DNA of 64,000 nucleotides from Gymnothorax reevesii (lineage: Eukaryota; Chordata; Actinopteri; Anguilliformes; Muraenidae). The position numbers and the translations under genes are program-made. The stretch is from positions 57,440,120 to 57,504,119 of the forward strand of contig CM056583.1 in assembly GCA_029721435.1 (NCBI GenBank), in the 5' to 3' direction. A model generated the notes under the pieces. It had not been told where the DNA came from. It saw only the letters and a list, made by a program, of their open reading frames with translations, and did not search any database. Within the stretch, counting starts at the first letter, position 1; every line of letters starts with the position of its first letter. Below are positions 23,540 to 43,640 of the stretch, piece by piece.

Positions 23540-24310
23540 ATGAATACATCGATGCGCTGAAACATTGAAACGGCTGACAGATGAAAAATAGAGCATTGAT
23601 TATCTCATCACAACAGGGCATGGCAAGGTATGCAGCCAGATCTTAGATGCTAAGCGATGGCTCTGTTGGTTCTTGTAGTCAACATATTGGATGGGACTTA
23701 GGCGACTTTGACAAGGGCCTATTGTACGACCACACAAGTGGGTCAGAGCATTTCCAAAATGGCAAGACTTCTTGGGTGCTCGCGGCCAGCAATGATGAGT
23801 GCCTACCTACCACCCATGATCAAGGGAGGAACAAACCTCGAACTGCCAACAAAGTGTTGGGGGTCTACGCGCATTGATACACAGGGGCCAAGACAGCTAT
23901 TCTGTCTGGTCCTGACTGACAGAAGGGCAACTGCAGGACAAGTCACAATTTTAATGATAATTATGCGAGCAATATGTGACAACACACAGTGTATTGCAAA
24001 CTGTTGCATATAGCAATTTATAGCTGCAGACCAGTCAGTTTGCCTTCTCTTACCCCGATGCTCTTCCAAAGCACCTACAGTGAACATGTGTGTTGGAACT
24101 GGAACTTGGAGTGACTGAGTAAGATAGGCCTACCTGGTCCACTGAGACCTGTTTATTCTACATCATGTGAATCGGGTGGGTTTGTGTGCATAATTTTCCT
24201 GGGAAAGAGATGGCACCAGGATGCACTGTAGGAAGAAGGCAAGCTGGTTGAGGGAGGATGATGGTCTGGGAAATGTTCTGTGGGGCAAGACGGGCCTGGG
24301 AGTTCAAGTG
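23540..24310 (+). mobile_element. Decayed Tc1-like transposon
   Basis: Recognisable Tc1 blocks: an HTH reading VGQSISKMARLLGCSRPAMM (about 23737-23796), then after a large internal loss 'gctcttccaaagcacctacagtgaacatgtg' (24060-24090) and 'gggaaagagatggcaccaggatgcactgtaggaag', the zone before the second catalytic Asp. No clean terminal repeats remain. Several deletions and stops. Confidence 0.7.
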
Positions 24311-24436
24311 AAAGTGAGTGTGATGGAGCTGTTATAGCAGCATGAAGGGGACCTGCACAAAACTTGGCAGGTGATTTTAAGGTTGGGGCTCATCAGGGTC
24401 TATATAGGTTAAACCAGAACAATGCAGAGTGTGGCA

Positions 24437-24690
24437 TATGCCCCCGCCTGTATGTTGATCGAAGGCATATTGAGATGGCCGCTGTGGCGGCCATATTAGA
24501 TATCGCACGACGGTGGTTTTCGAAAGGAACGTTCCTCTAGCCACTCCCAATACGCCATTAAGAATTGGCATCAATCCGACGAGGGATTCTATAGTTATCC
24601 TACGGAAACAAAAAATTAACGGACGACGGATGACGGACGGACATGGTGTCGACATAATGCCCCCTTTCCTCTTTGGAGGGTGGGGGCATA
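24437..24690. mobile_element. MITE with TATGCCCCCGCC ends
   Basis: TATGCCCCCGCC at 24437-24448 pairs with GGTGGGGGCATA at 24679-24690 (11 of 12). The 254-bp interior has GGACGACGGATGACGGACGG-like short repeats. The terminal CCCCC plus TATG resembles the 482-bp MITE at 19606-20087. Confidence 0.7.
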
Positions 24691-27179
24691 AAAACTGATG
24701 TTTCACTTGACCGAACTGACCAAGGCAAACATATAAAACGTGAAATAAAAATACACAAGTGCTTCATGAAAACTGGCCCAGTTCAGAATTCTGCCATTAT
24801 TTTGTTTGCGCACCTACAGTTGAAACAATGGGGAAGATTCAGTGCTTCAATTCATTTGTGAGGTTTGCTCTGTCTTCTCTATTGTTCAAAATTCAACAGT
24901 GGTTTGAACCAAAAATGATGGCGGTTGACCTAAATAATGAAAAAAAAAAAAAATACGGTAACAAGAAACAAAATAAAAATGGAATAGTCATGAAACCAAA
25001 ATTTAAAAAAGTTGAATGATGCATTCAGTTATTTATTTTGCGCTCTCAAGTACTTCCTTTTCATATGTGCTCTGCATTTATGTGCTATTTACTGTTCAAG
25101 GAAATTTGAGCTTCCCTTTCTCACATCAGGGACTTTCTTTTCTTCAGGGACAACACACCTTCTTATTTGAAATTACATAGTATTTTCTGACTGTCTTTCA
25201 CACAAAGGGGAAACTTATTTAAATACATGCTGTCATTGGAATTTGATCACCTCTAATTTGAGAGACCAGAGAAAAATAAGAGTGATTTCCAGATAATCCA
25301 GGCACAGCCTCATAGCACCGGACAGTATAATTTTAAGATCCTCACTCCCAGCGTCAGCCTACTACAGCTGAGCTTTTAGTGAATTTTACTGATTTTTAAA
25401 GGGAGGATATCTAAAATATGTCACAAAAATAAACATGAAAAATTACAGATTCCTAGTGATAGATTGCACGGTTGCCAACTGTAAAGGAACTGGTTCAAGC
25501 CACTGGTTGGTTTAAGGACTCAGGTGTCAGACATGGATTCGCTCAGCATTTGGAAGCTGAAGTTGAAGCGCTGATCATGGCCTCAACTTGCAGCAGTTCT
25601 ATCAAGTATTTCTTGCATGTTGCCCTGGTTTAATAAAGGTTAAAAACCTTTCTGTCCCCAAATCAAACTTTAATTTCACTGATTTGTCTTGTTCATGTTA
25701 AACTGAACATTTCAACTGAAGGTGAAGTTATACTTATCAGAACTGTGTCCATAGCAATGGCCTATAATAGCTTCGGTCTGCTCCGTAAAAATAACAGACC
25801 GTACATATCTCAATCTGCTCTTTACCCATGGGTTGATTGTTCATATATATGTTAATATTTCACACTATTATTTTAAATTTTTGAATAAAATGTAAAATAA
25901 TGGTGGCAGAGCCAAAATATTTCTGCACTTCAAACTTTATGGAGCTGACTGTATTTCTGAAAGTGAGTCATATTGTGAGTCATATTACTTCATGAAATAT
26001 CTGATTCCATGGGATCATATCCTAAATATTGTCTTTTTGATTTTGTAAACTCATTTGTATGTTTTATTTACATATTTAAAGGGAGAACATTAACAGAATT
26101 TTACAAAAAATATTGCTGTTTCATCTAAAGATCAAATGTATTTGCCACAGTTTTCTCTTGCAGCGTATCCCATCAATTAAAATAGTCTTATTTCATTCAA
26201 TCTCTGTTTCTGAGTCATAATCAGTGCACATGAATATAATCTTTCGCCCCTGATATATTTTAGGTTTATTGTCACAAATGAGATGGACACCAACGCTAGG
26301 GAAACACTTTTTTATTTTTAATTATTTGATAAAAATGCTTAGTTTTTTTTTTTATTATTATGTATGGTTCGTACAAAGTTTGTGTTTATATTATTTTTAT
26401 TTTATTTTATCATCATTTACCTGAAACAAACAGTCTTCCTGATTATAATAATCTTTCAATAAATGACTTATTTACATTGAAAAACAGGACATGTGAACCT
26501 GAACATATGTCTGTGAATCTGGGCTGGGGACTTTAGGATTGTACGAGCAAAGGAATCTGATTGTGTTCTTCCATGTACAGTTATGGCTGCTCGATGAAGA
26601 AGAATTAGGTCGAAGTAGCAAAATCAAACCACTAGGCGGCAGAAATAGTCCTAGCAACTGTCGGACCATGGCAGACAATGGCAGATCATCGACTAGGTTT
26701 ACTATGACCCTTGTACAAAAACATTTATCACATTCTAACTCAATAATGCGGCCCGTGATTGGCCAGAGTACTTTATTTTTCACCAGTGATTGGTCATGTT
26801 ATTGATTGTTCCCTTGCTAAAAGGTTTTGCTGCTGCAAAAGGACAATATGGGTAATATGTCCCAAATGTTTTTGAATATGAGCACAGTCTACATGCTCAG
26901 TGAGAGACACAGACACTGTAATGACAAAAACATGTAAAATGTCCTTATGACTCAATATTTTCCACTCCTTGTAACATATTTGCACAGAAATTTTCCTGGT
27001 AGGCTGCCTTTATACCTGCAATGTCCTGAACAACAAAAGGGAATGAACAGTCTTTTGTGATGGTTGTCATGTTCCTGTTGGCTATGACAAAATGCCCGGA
27101 ACCATAATTGTACTTTGTTGGACTTTGAGATTTGGCAGCTTCCCAAAATTGCATTTACCAAATGAATACAATATGAACT
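24691..27179. other. Unassigned AT-rich stretch
   Basis: No exon or repeat terminus recognised over about 2.5 kb. Open frames reach at most 103 codons and lack domain motifs. It may hold regulatory DNA or worn repeats that I cannot identify by eye. Confidence 0.4.
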
Positions 27180-27938
27180 GTCACAACCCTTGTGTGAATG
27201 CCTTTTGTGTCCACCCATTCAGCAACATGCATATCTACAGAGTGAGTCAAAAAAAAAAAAACTAAACACTTTTTAACGGGTCATTTTGTGACGGTGTAGC
27301 AAAATACATGTATGAATATATTTTGTGGTTTTGCCTCAGATCTTTCCGGTGATATTTGTACCAGTTACACATCATTAGGTTTCAGGCGTGACTGTACAGA
27401 GGACAATTAAGGGACTCAAGTGAAATCTGACTTGTGCCAACTGACCAAGGCTGGATATGAAATTGACCATGCATGTCATAATGGGTTGAAGAGTCATTTG
27501 AACTTAAAAAAAGGCATATGAATTTTGCCTGCACATTGGTTGTAATGACCTGGCACAGCCAAGCATGGTGCGTCCACAGTTTAAGTTTCTCTTACATCCC
27601 GACGTACGTGTTTTCACACCCACGGGCTCTGCAATCTTTTGTGAATTTGTTGGCCGTGGCCAGTGCGCCAGGTATTTAAGGGGTTGCAAGTGTGTCGTAC
27701 TGATTCAGCAAGTCATTTGTGATGCCCACGTGCAGACCGCAAGTCATCTGGTGCTTTTAGATCGTGAGTTCAGCGTGTGACTCGTGAGTGTCACGTAAGG
27801 CTGTGGCACGCATCTCTTACTGGGGACGCACGTGTTAACTCATTGTATGGGACTCCTGCAGCTCACTTACTTCGATTGCATGATGCCCCTACTGGCTTCC
27901 TACGGCAACTGCGTTTATCGTTACGGTTTTCCAGTGGG

Positions 27939-27947
27939 TATAAAAGG
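27939..27947 (+). promoter_or_regulatory. Candidate TATA box
   Basis: TATAAAAGG, 42 bp upstream of the ATG at 27989. A strong TATA match positioned directly before the only small frame in the element. Confidence 0.35.
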
Positions 27948-27988
27948 TGATCATCTTTGTTCTTCTCGTCATCATCTTCAGCATCATC

Positions 27989-28150
27989 ATGGCTGCGCCA
28001 TTGATAATGCAACATCATCTCATGCTGATCAAGGAGGAAGAAGACCGTGAAACTCTTATATTAGTGCTCATCAGAAACCATCGCAAGCGACAGAGAAAAC
28101 GCCAGCTTTTCTGGACCAAACCTTGGTTGCAGAGGAGGGCCGTGTTATAG
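27989..28150 (+). pseudogene. 53-codon frame, Harbinger-like N-terminus
   Basis: Begins MAAPLIM, contains an acidic patch KEEEDRE and then a basic segment RKRQRKRQLFWTKPWLQRR before a TAG stop at 28148-28150. The basic 'W-x-(K/R)-P-W-L-x-R-R' pattern resembles the N-terminal start of Harbinger/HARBI1-type transposases, but the catalytic domain is missing. This is therefore either a truncated transposase or a small accessory frame. Assignment is weak, based on one motif. Confidence 0.35.
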
Positions 28151-28624
28151 GATGCTTGGGTGTGTCGTGGAGCACGTGCGTGCCGTGTACGCTTTCTGCA
28201 CAATCGCCGTGCGTGCTAGATGGAGCAAGCACACGACAAGCACGAATCACGAAAGTTGCACACACATTTCACGTACGTTCCACGTGCGGGCCCAGTATAA
28301 TACGACCAATCGCGGAGAACAAAAGTGTTGAGTGAGGCACGCGTGCGTGCCTATTACGTGTCTGCAAGTGACATTTGACCGTTAACATTCCGTTTTAAGC
28401 TTGTGAAACACGCAAGGGTCACACACGCCTCCCCTGCCTTGCCTTGCCCTTGCGGCCTGGCTATGTGCCAAGTTTTCCTGCGTGCACGCAGAAAATAATT
28501 AACATGCCGATTTTCTTCCTACGGACTTGGTGTGCTGTCTGCAGGTTCAAAAATCCGTGCGGAACACGTGGATGTCCCTTGCGATTTTCCCCATTTTTGT
28601 CTGTGGACAGCACGTAGAAGCCCG

Positions 28625-28750
28625 CACGTCCGGATGTAAGAGTAACATTTCCCCCAGGCAAAGGGCCTTCTTGGTCACTGAATATCATAGGACACGGAAC
28701 GTTACAAATGTGCTGCAGAGTTCTCGGCGTCAGTTCCCTAACGTGCCATA
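28625..28750 (+). pseudogene. Possible transposase HTH fragment
   Basis: Reads ISPRQRAFLVTEYHRTRNVT then a stretch ending RRQFPNVP before TAA. The pattern (QRAFLVxEYxRT…R..FPnvP) is that of an N-terminal HTH found in several animal transposon proteins (DUF4817-like). It is only about 40 residues long, with stops on both sides. Confidence 0.35.
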
Positions 28751-29769
28751 AGTGTTTTATGTTGACTTGAAACTTCACAGAGGGAACTCTGTTTTGTTTG
28801 CTTTGTATCAGAGCCTGATCAGTTGGCACAAGTGAAATAACACTTAACTCCTTAAATTGTTCCACAGCAGTCATGGGTTTAATCTAACAAGGTGCAGACT
28901 AGTATCAAAAGAAGCAGAAAGAGCTGCTGAAAACGTACATGTAAAAAGATGTTGTATACATTGCTACAGAGCAAAATAATTGGACATTTAAATAGTGTAT
29001 AGTTTTTTGTTTTATTTTTTGACTCACTCTGCATAAGAAGTCATGTCACCTTTTGATTGGTTTGCGTCCTGCTTGTTGCCTTATCCTTGGTTCTGTCTCG
29101 TTTCCTAATTCTCACCCTATGTACCTGTGACATGTATTTAAACCCCCTTCTTTCAGTTGCAAGTTGCTGGTTCGTTATTCGCTTTAGGAGCTTAAACCCA
29201 GTCCGTATTTAGCGACACTCTCCATCTTTTGAAAGTAAAATATAGGCTTTGATGATAATAATTCTCTTAAGCTAATACTTAAGTTAATAAGGAGGAGCTC
29301 CTAAGTCCTGGGGTCCTGGGCTCAGTCTGTTACCGTGCCCAATTTATTAGGAACAAACTCCCAATCATTCTGCAGTCCTCAGGTTTGGACCCACGTTCCA
29401 CCTAAGCTACTCTTTCCTGCCCTGGGACAGTTTGGCTCTGGCGTAGTGTCCGCTCTATCTGGCCATCATCCCGGTAAGCTACTTGGCAGCGCCTCTTTAC
29501 TTTGCCCTCAACATCTGAACTAAACTATGCCATCCTCTCCTGGGTTCCATCCAACTCTTATCTTATTACTCTCAATAAACCCCACTTCTGGATTGCACTC
29601 TGCCTCTGCACTTAGTTCCTGGTCTGAATCATCCCATGAACAGACAAGCTCAGCTTTGGGCTGCTGAAACATGACATCCTTGTCCACTCACTGGGTTCAG
29701 GGACTGAGACAAGTTGAATGCCATTCTTAGGACCAATATGAAAGGATGGCTCTGAGCAACATCAACAAC

Positions 29770-29822
29770 AACAACAATAATAATAACTATAATAATTATT
29801 ATAATAATAATAATAATAATAT
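29770..29822. repeat. (AAC/AAT)n microsatellite
   Basis: Trinucleotide run ACAACAACAATAATAATA… lies directly before a SINE-derived segment. Confidence 0.85.
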
Positions 29823-29825
29823 TTC

Positions 29826-30290
29826 AGTTTGCACAACCTCATTTGTATGAGTTTTCTCCAGGTTCTCTGGTTTCCTCTAACAGCCCATAACCATGCGTAC
29901 AAGGTTAAAAGGAGATTCAAAATTGCCCAAAGGAATGAGTGTGTAAGTAAATGGTCAGCCCTGCAATGGAATGGCAAGCTGTCCAGGGTGTGTTCCGTTT
30001 TTGGCAGGGATAGGCTCCAGCAACCTGCAACCCTTTATGGTTTGGATAATGATATTAAAAATGATAATAATAAACAATAAGAAGAAGAAATGAGTTTGCT
30101 TGTCCTACCCAATTTTGTGTGGGATTTCCCCAGGTACCCTGGTTATTTCCCATAGTCCAGATCATGTTTGGCTTACTAGATATCCTAAATTTCCCATTTG
30201 AATAATGGGCGACTCCTGGGATGAATTGGTGGACTTCAGCCTCCCCTGGGATTCTGATGAGGTATATAGTCGATAGATGGATGGATTTTA
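29826..30290 (+). repeat. SINE/L2-tail fragments
   Basis: Two adjacent worn copies of the same family: 29826-30045 ('gttttctccaggttctctggtttcc', 'gctgtccagggtgtgttcc', 'ggataggctccagcaacctgcaacc') and about 30100-30290 ('ccccaggtaccctggttatttccc' to 'gatagatggatgg'). No coding capacity. Confidence 0.65.
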
Positions 30291-30959
30291 TTTCTGGGAA
30301 TTGAGGTTATTTTATAGAAACAGGGGTTTGAAATTAGAAATGGAAAGTCCTTTTGAAAAACGAGGGTTCAAATTGCGAAATGGGGATTACACTGCAGGGC
30401 CACTGGACTTCACATTTCAAAATAGATGAGTTAACTTTTATTAATCACTATATAGATTTGTAACGCAAATCAATGGGGAAAAGAAACTGTAGGTACCATC
30501 ATAAAAGCAAGTTTACTGACCAAGCTGAATAAACTCAGCAAGACATAACTGTTGTCATGCATTTTTCTTACACTGCGGCCAAATTCCTGTTTGGTTCCTT
30601 CATAACTCCATCCGGAGGAGCAAACAGCAGGCAGTGTTGACATTTTAATCCAATGTAAAATAAAATATGTTCATATTTAGAGCAACTCTGGTGTTTTAAT
30701 TCATGTTTCAATAACTAAGTAAGTATTTTGATTGAATAAATTGAAGTTTGAATCTTAAACAGTTTCACTGGTAGGTTGTTTACAAAATTGAAACAACTGG
30801 CTAGCTAATTTGGCTGCGTTGGAAAAATATGCTTGAAAAATAATGGTCATATTTGGCAGCCCATATAGAATAAATTAACAAATTTTTTAAAGAAGTAAAA
30901 GCAGCCATGGTCTTTCACGTGGCTTTTATTGGGCATAATAAACATGCCTCAATACTTAA
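30291..30959. other. Nothing recognised
   Basis: Non-coding; no exon or terminal repeat identified. Confidence 0.4.
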
Positions 30960-31200
30960 AGGTCCCCTATTATGTCACCAGGTGCTTAGCCTATTAGTTA
31001 TTGCAAGTCATTTCAAAATTCTTCCCCTCTTGACATCACATGAGTAAGTAACCAACAAGAAGGACTGATCTATGACAAGCAGTCAATCAGATATCATTAC
31101 TCTGGGTAGTCACAACCCCCTTTTGATGTCAGGAGGGGGAGATTTTGAACTGTCTTATAATAGCTAATTAGCTGCACACCTGGTTGCATAATAGGGGACC
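30960..31200. mobile_element. MITE with GGTCCCCTATTATG ends
   Basis: Perfect 14-bp inverted ends (30961-30974 and 31187-31200) enclose about 240 bp. TTAA directly precedes the left end (30956-30959); on the right the equivalent bases are changed (AATAA). TTAA targets and AAAGG(G/T)CCC-type ends fit Kolobok- or piggyBac-type MITEs. Confidence 0.7.
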
Positions 31201-31480
31201 AATAATAAAGGAACTGATGTTACCCAATTTCCTTAGCATGTTGGTATTATATCTTAAATGAGAGGAGACCTGCTGTTGAGTCGGTAATTGCGGTGCCAGC
31301 GAGCGGCACCACAGATCACACTGTTTCATGCTGATTAGAGATGGGTGGGTGGTGAGTCCACCAGTACCTGTAAAGGAAGGGGATTGCCTTGATCGTTGGG
31401 GTTCAGGAGCTCTCTCACAAAACCCAAAGCAAGGACTGATATACTTGTAGGTCAGAGAGGACATTAAACTCAATCCCCTT

Positions 31481-32076
31481 GTTACAACCCTCGTATAAAT
31501 CCCTGGCGTCCGCCCTCCTGGTGTTATGCATTTATGTTACCCACATGTGTCCCTGAAAATACCCCATTGTTCTGAGTGTGCAAGGTGCTGGATTATCACT
31601 TTGTATATTCTCTAAAAGCAATCAGTCAGTATCTTCCTTGCCCAGAGTTTATCATTGTTGGAAATTAGCGCAACCTTTATTGATTGTTCAATAGGGAAAT
31701 ACTCCTCCTAATTTTATTAATAGGAACAAGCTCCCAAGCCTTTCTCTTGGTCTCCAGGATTAGGACTGTGTTCTTGTTAACCATTCTTCAGTCTTTTCCC
31801 CTGCACAGTTTATTAGGAACACCTTCCGTGCCTTCTGCAGTCATTGGGATTGGGACTGCACTCCTGCTTAATTCTCCAAACTTTCCATCTGACTGTTCTG
31901 GTCTGGCGAGGGTGATCTCCATCTGGCCACTGCTCCAGAGCGCCAGTGGCCGGGTGCAGACATGCCCTACACCCAAGCCCTACCATCTAAACTGAACTCT
32001 GGGCTCCTTTTATTAATAAATCCTCCTGTTGGATTGTACTCTGTCTCTACATCTGGTTCCTTGTCTGGATCATAAC
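31481..32076 (+). mobile_element. LTR related to the one at 27180-29640
   Basis: Begins 'gttacaaccctcgtataaatcc', contains 'ataggaacaagctccc', 'gcagtcattgggattgggactgc' and a signal in TTAATAAATCC near 32015, and ends 'ctggttccttgtctggatcataaca'. Both LTRs have the same orientation. The 1.84 kb between 29640 and 31481 shows no gag or pol, so they are either two solo LTRs or the ends of a gutted element. Confidence 0.6.
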
Positions 32077-32130
32077 ACACCAATCCATTTGAATGGGTGG
32101 CTTTCCAGTACTGAGGATATGTATTCACTA

Positions 32131-32172
32131 CTATGTGTGTGTATGTGTGTGTGTGTGCGCGTGTGTGTGTGT

Positions 32173-32219
<47 letters not shown>

Positions 32220-32252
32220 TGTGTGTGTGTGTGTGCTGTGTGTGTGTTTGTG
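32131..32252. repeat. (GT)n microsatellite
   Basis: About 120 bp of GT with GC, AC and TA interruptions. Frames with VCVCV or HTHTH composition are artefacts. Confidence 0.95.
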
Positions 32253-32592
32253 CCTTTTTGTTTTCTCTTACAAAATAATACTGATTTTTTTTAGTTTTTT
32301 TTTGTTGTGATCTATTACTAGATCCTGCCGATAACAAGCCAATCTAACTTTTCAGCAATAGGTCAAATAAAGAATAATGTCTAGCCAAACACATCAAGAG
32401 TACTACTTAAAATTCTGAAACATTTTACAGCACAGAGTAGAGAACTAAATGCAAATAACTCAGGAGTTATATACAGTAACTGCGAGCTGCTGAAATGAAA
32501 TGGCTAAAAAAACTGATATAAGTGCAAAGTGAATTTTCATTTTTAAAGCGGAAACATGATATTATGAAATCCCTAGAAAAATGTTAAGCAAC

Positions 32593-32617
32593 TCTGATTG
32601 GTTTGCCTTGTAAATAG
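32593..32617 (+). promoter_or_regulatory. Candidate sftpb promoter motifs
   Basis: GATTGG (inverted CCAAT box, 32596-32601) is followed by CTTGTAAATA, where GTAAATA (32610-32616) fits the forkhead consensus and the adjacent CTTG fits an NKX2-1 half-site. They lie 90-110 bp upstream of the ATG. In mammals the SFTPB proximal promoter uses neighbouring NKX2-1 and FOXA sites. The motifs are short and could be chance; no clear TATA box is seen. Confidence 0.3.
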
Positions 32618-32705
32618 CACCTCCCATCTCATACTGAATACCATACTGAAAAGCTGCATTATTCTACTGAATTTCTGATTTGGGGGATTTCAAGACCTGG
32701 ACCTG

Positions 32706-41852
<9,147 letters not shown>

Positions 41853-42263
41853 AGCTCACTGCCTCAGGGGAAGCCCATCCCAGTAAGTAGGGTAAACTGC
41901 CACATAAAGTCTCGCGTGTAGCATTAAAGCTCAGTGTCTCTGCACCGCTAACAGTGGCGATATACTGTTATCAGCGATTATATTGCTAAAAAAGTGCCAA
42001 TCTAGGTCAATGCTGATATAATATTGAACAAATCCAGATATGAAACTGAGTAAACACTGATTAGGTATTTCCCGATTCAGTGTCCTGGCACAAACTGCTC
42101 TTCCCTCACGTTAGCACCGATAAGGCTCAGCAATTTCATCATTTCTTTATGTTCCTTTTGTTCGATGATGAAAATCTCTTTTTCTCTTTATCTTCCAATC
42201 ACACACACACGCCTCGTGGTGTAGACAAAATAATGTCATGTGTTCTTTCTGTACTAACCCTGC

Positions 42264-42306
<43 letters not shown>

Positions 42307-42560
42307 GCGCGCACGCACACACACATGCACACACACGCACACACATGCGCACACGCACTTGCGCGCACACACACGCATACACGCACACGCGCGCGCGCAC
42401 ACACGCACAAACGCACGCACTATATTAACTGATGCATTTGCTCTGTTTCCACAGACCCTGAAATAGAGAATGAAGACCGAACCTGATACATTGTATGGAC
42501 TGTGAGCTGAATGTCAGGCTGCATCTCACTTACCTTACACTTGTTTACCAGTAATATTAT
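41853..42560 (+). other. sftpb: sftpb 3' untranslated region with a probable intron
   Basis: After the TAA (41850-41852) the sequence reaches CCCA|GTAAGT (exon end about 41882). CTGTTTCCACAG ends at 42454, so an intron of about 572 bp containing a large CA array may split the 3' UTR. No AATAAA is found close by; ATTAAA near 43057 is one possibility. Splicing here is inferred from consensus sites only. Confidence 0.5.
42198..42420. repeat. (CA)n array with CGCGCG interruptions
   Basis: Dense CA/CG alternating purine-pyrimidine DNA in the presumed 3' UTR intron of sftpb. Confidence 0.95.
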
Positions 42561-43057
42561 CCAAAGTGCACTTACATACCAGCCAGTAAGAAGCAAGATG
42601 CACTCACAAAGTAACCAGTAAGATGCAAGATATATTACACTGAAATTGCACTTACAAAGAGTATCAACCAATTAAATGCACTAAAGCCACACACTTCATT
42701 TAAAATGCACATACATATTGCCGAATAAGATACCATTTTCTATTGGTCATGGACAGTGCCTGGCCATCTGACCGTATCATCTGGGAACTAAGCACTCTAT
42801 GCCCTTTTCCCTGAGCATTCTGTGATACTGCTTAGCCTTGGACTACACTCTCAATGGCTAAGAACATGTGTCACATTTAGCTATTCATCTCTTGGGCCAA
42901 TTAAATTTTTCAGATATGATCTTACATATGATAAAAGTGCTGAATTATGTGATTCTTTTTTAGTTTTTAAGTATCAATGAATTGTAATTGTTTAATGTTT
43001 AATATTGATTTGTCCTATTTTGTTCATTTTTTGTTAGCTTGTTGATGAAAAAATTAA
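42561..43057. other. Downstream flank of sftpb
   Basis: A motif pair 'gcacttacataccag' / 'gcacttacaaagag' recurs at 42570-42680; otherwise nothing recognised. Confidence 0.4.
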
Positions 43058-43409
43058 TTAAAGGGGACCTAACATGCTGATCCTTCTTTAATACATATTA
43101 GTAATGTTCTAATGTTGGTTGTCCATGCTCAACCTCTGAAAAGTTTCTGAAGATAAGATACAGGGATTTTGCTGCAATCCAAGAATGTGATTTTGTGAGC
43201 GTGATTTCCTCTCTGAACAGCTTCTCCCAAGATCTTCACGAGATCTGGGCAAAACCTGATGTCAGGTTGTGCCGTCCAATTAGTACAGACCTAGCCAGAG
43301 CCAACCAGTGCACTAGACCTGCCCACACCGGAAACTATTCTAGCAGGCACTAACAATGGCAGATGACACTATGCCTTATTAGCGTTGACACTTTTGGAAA
43401 TACCAAAGA

Positions 43410-43640
43410 AGAACCGCAGATCATTTGAGGTGCAATTTTGTTTGTATGGCTTCCAAAGCTACTTGTCCGTTTACTTTTGGACGCAAAGAAAAATAAATGT
43501 TTCTCGTCCTAAAGATGATGACAGCAGAAATCGGTGGGTAGCTTTTTTTGTTTGCTGGCAGCAAACAGCCACGGCCAAAGGGAACGTTAGCTGTTTGTGC
43601 TCAGCATTTCACCAAAGACAGCTTTGTCAGTAAAGGATAA
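43410..43640 (+). pseudogene. THAP-domain pseudogene
   Basis: Pieces of a THAP zinc finger in different frames: CNFVCMASKATC…FGRKEK, then PKDDDSRNRWVAF with the conserved Trp, then CAQHFTKDSFVSKG with the C-x2-H pair (Cys codon at 43596-43598). Spacing from the first Cys pair to C-x2-H is about 50-60 residues, as in THAP domains. Frameshifts and stops (for instance after FGRKEK) destroy the frame. Confidence 0.55.

Larger units (their letters stand above)
27238..29031 (+). mobile_element. 1.8-kb DNA element with CAGAGTGAGTCAAAAA ends
   Basis: Perfect 16-bp inverted ends (27238-27253 and 29016-29031), with weaker complementarity continuing to about 38 bp through 'actaaacact'/'agtgtatagt'. The interior is less AT-rich than the surroundings, with many ACGTG motifs. 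It carries a small frame behind a TATAAAAGG box (27939-27947) and a helix-turn-helix-like fragment near 28640. No clear target duplication: CATATCTA on the left and CATAAGAA on the right share only five of eight bases. I cannot assign a superfamily. Confidence 0.6.
27180..29640 (+). mobile_element. LTR of a retrotransposon, split by a DNA element
   Basis: Left piece 27180-27237 starts 'gtcacaacccttgt…gtccaccc'; right piece 29032-29640 includes 'ttaggaacaaactccc', 'cctctgcacttagttcctgg' and a polyadenylation signal in CTCAATAAACC near 29573. The same blocks in the same order occur uninterrupted at 31481-32076. The left piece is separated from the right one by the 1.8-kb element at 27238-29031, so that element seems to have inserted into this LTR. 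Confidence 0.6.

Noticed and set aside
25440..25640. Possible host exon (GTTGCCAACTGTAAAGG… region)
   Set aside because: No open frame longer than about 40 codons with splice sites and no recognisable residues.
43385..43633. 82-codon + strand frame as an intact small gene
   Set aside because: It is one frame of a frameshifted THAP domain; conserved residues are distributed over three frames.
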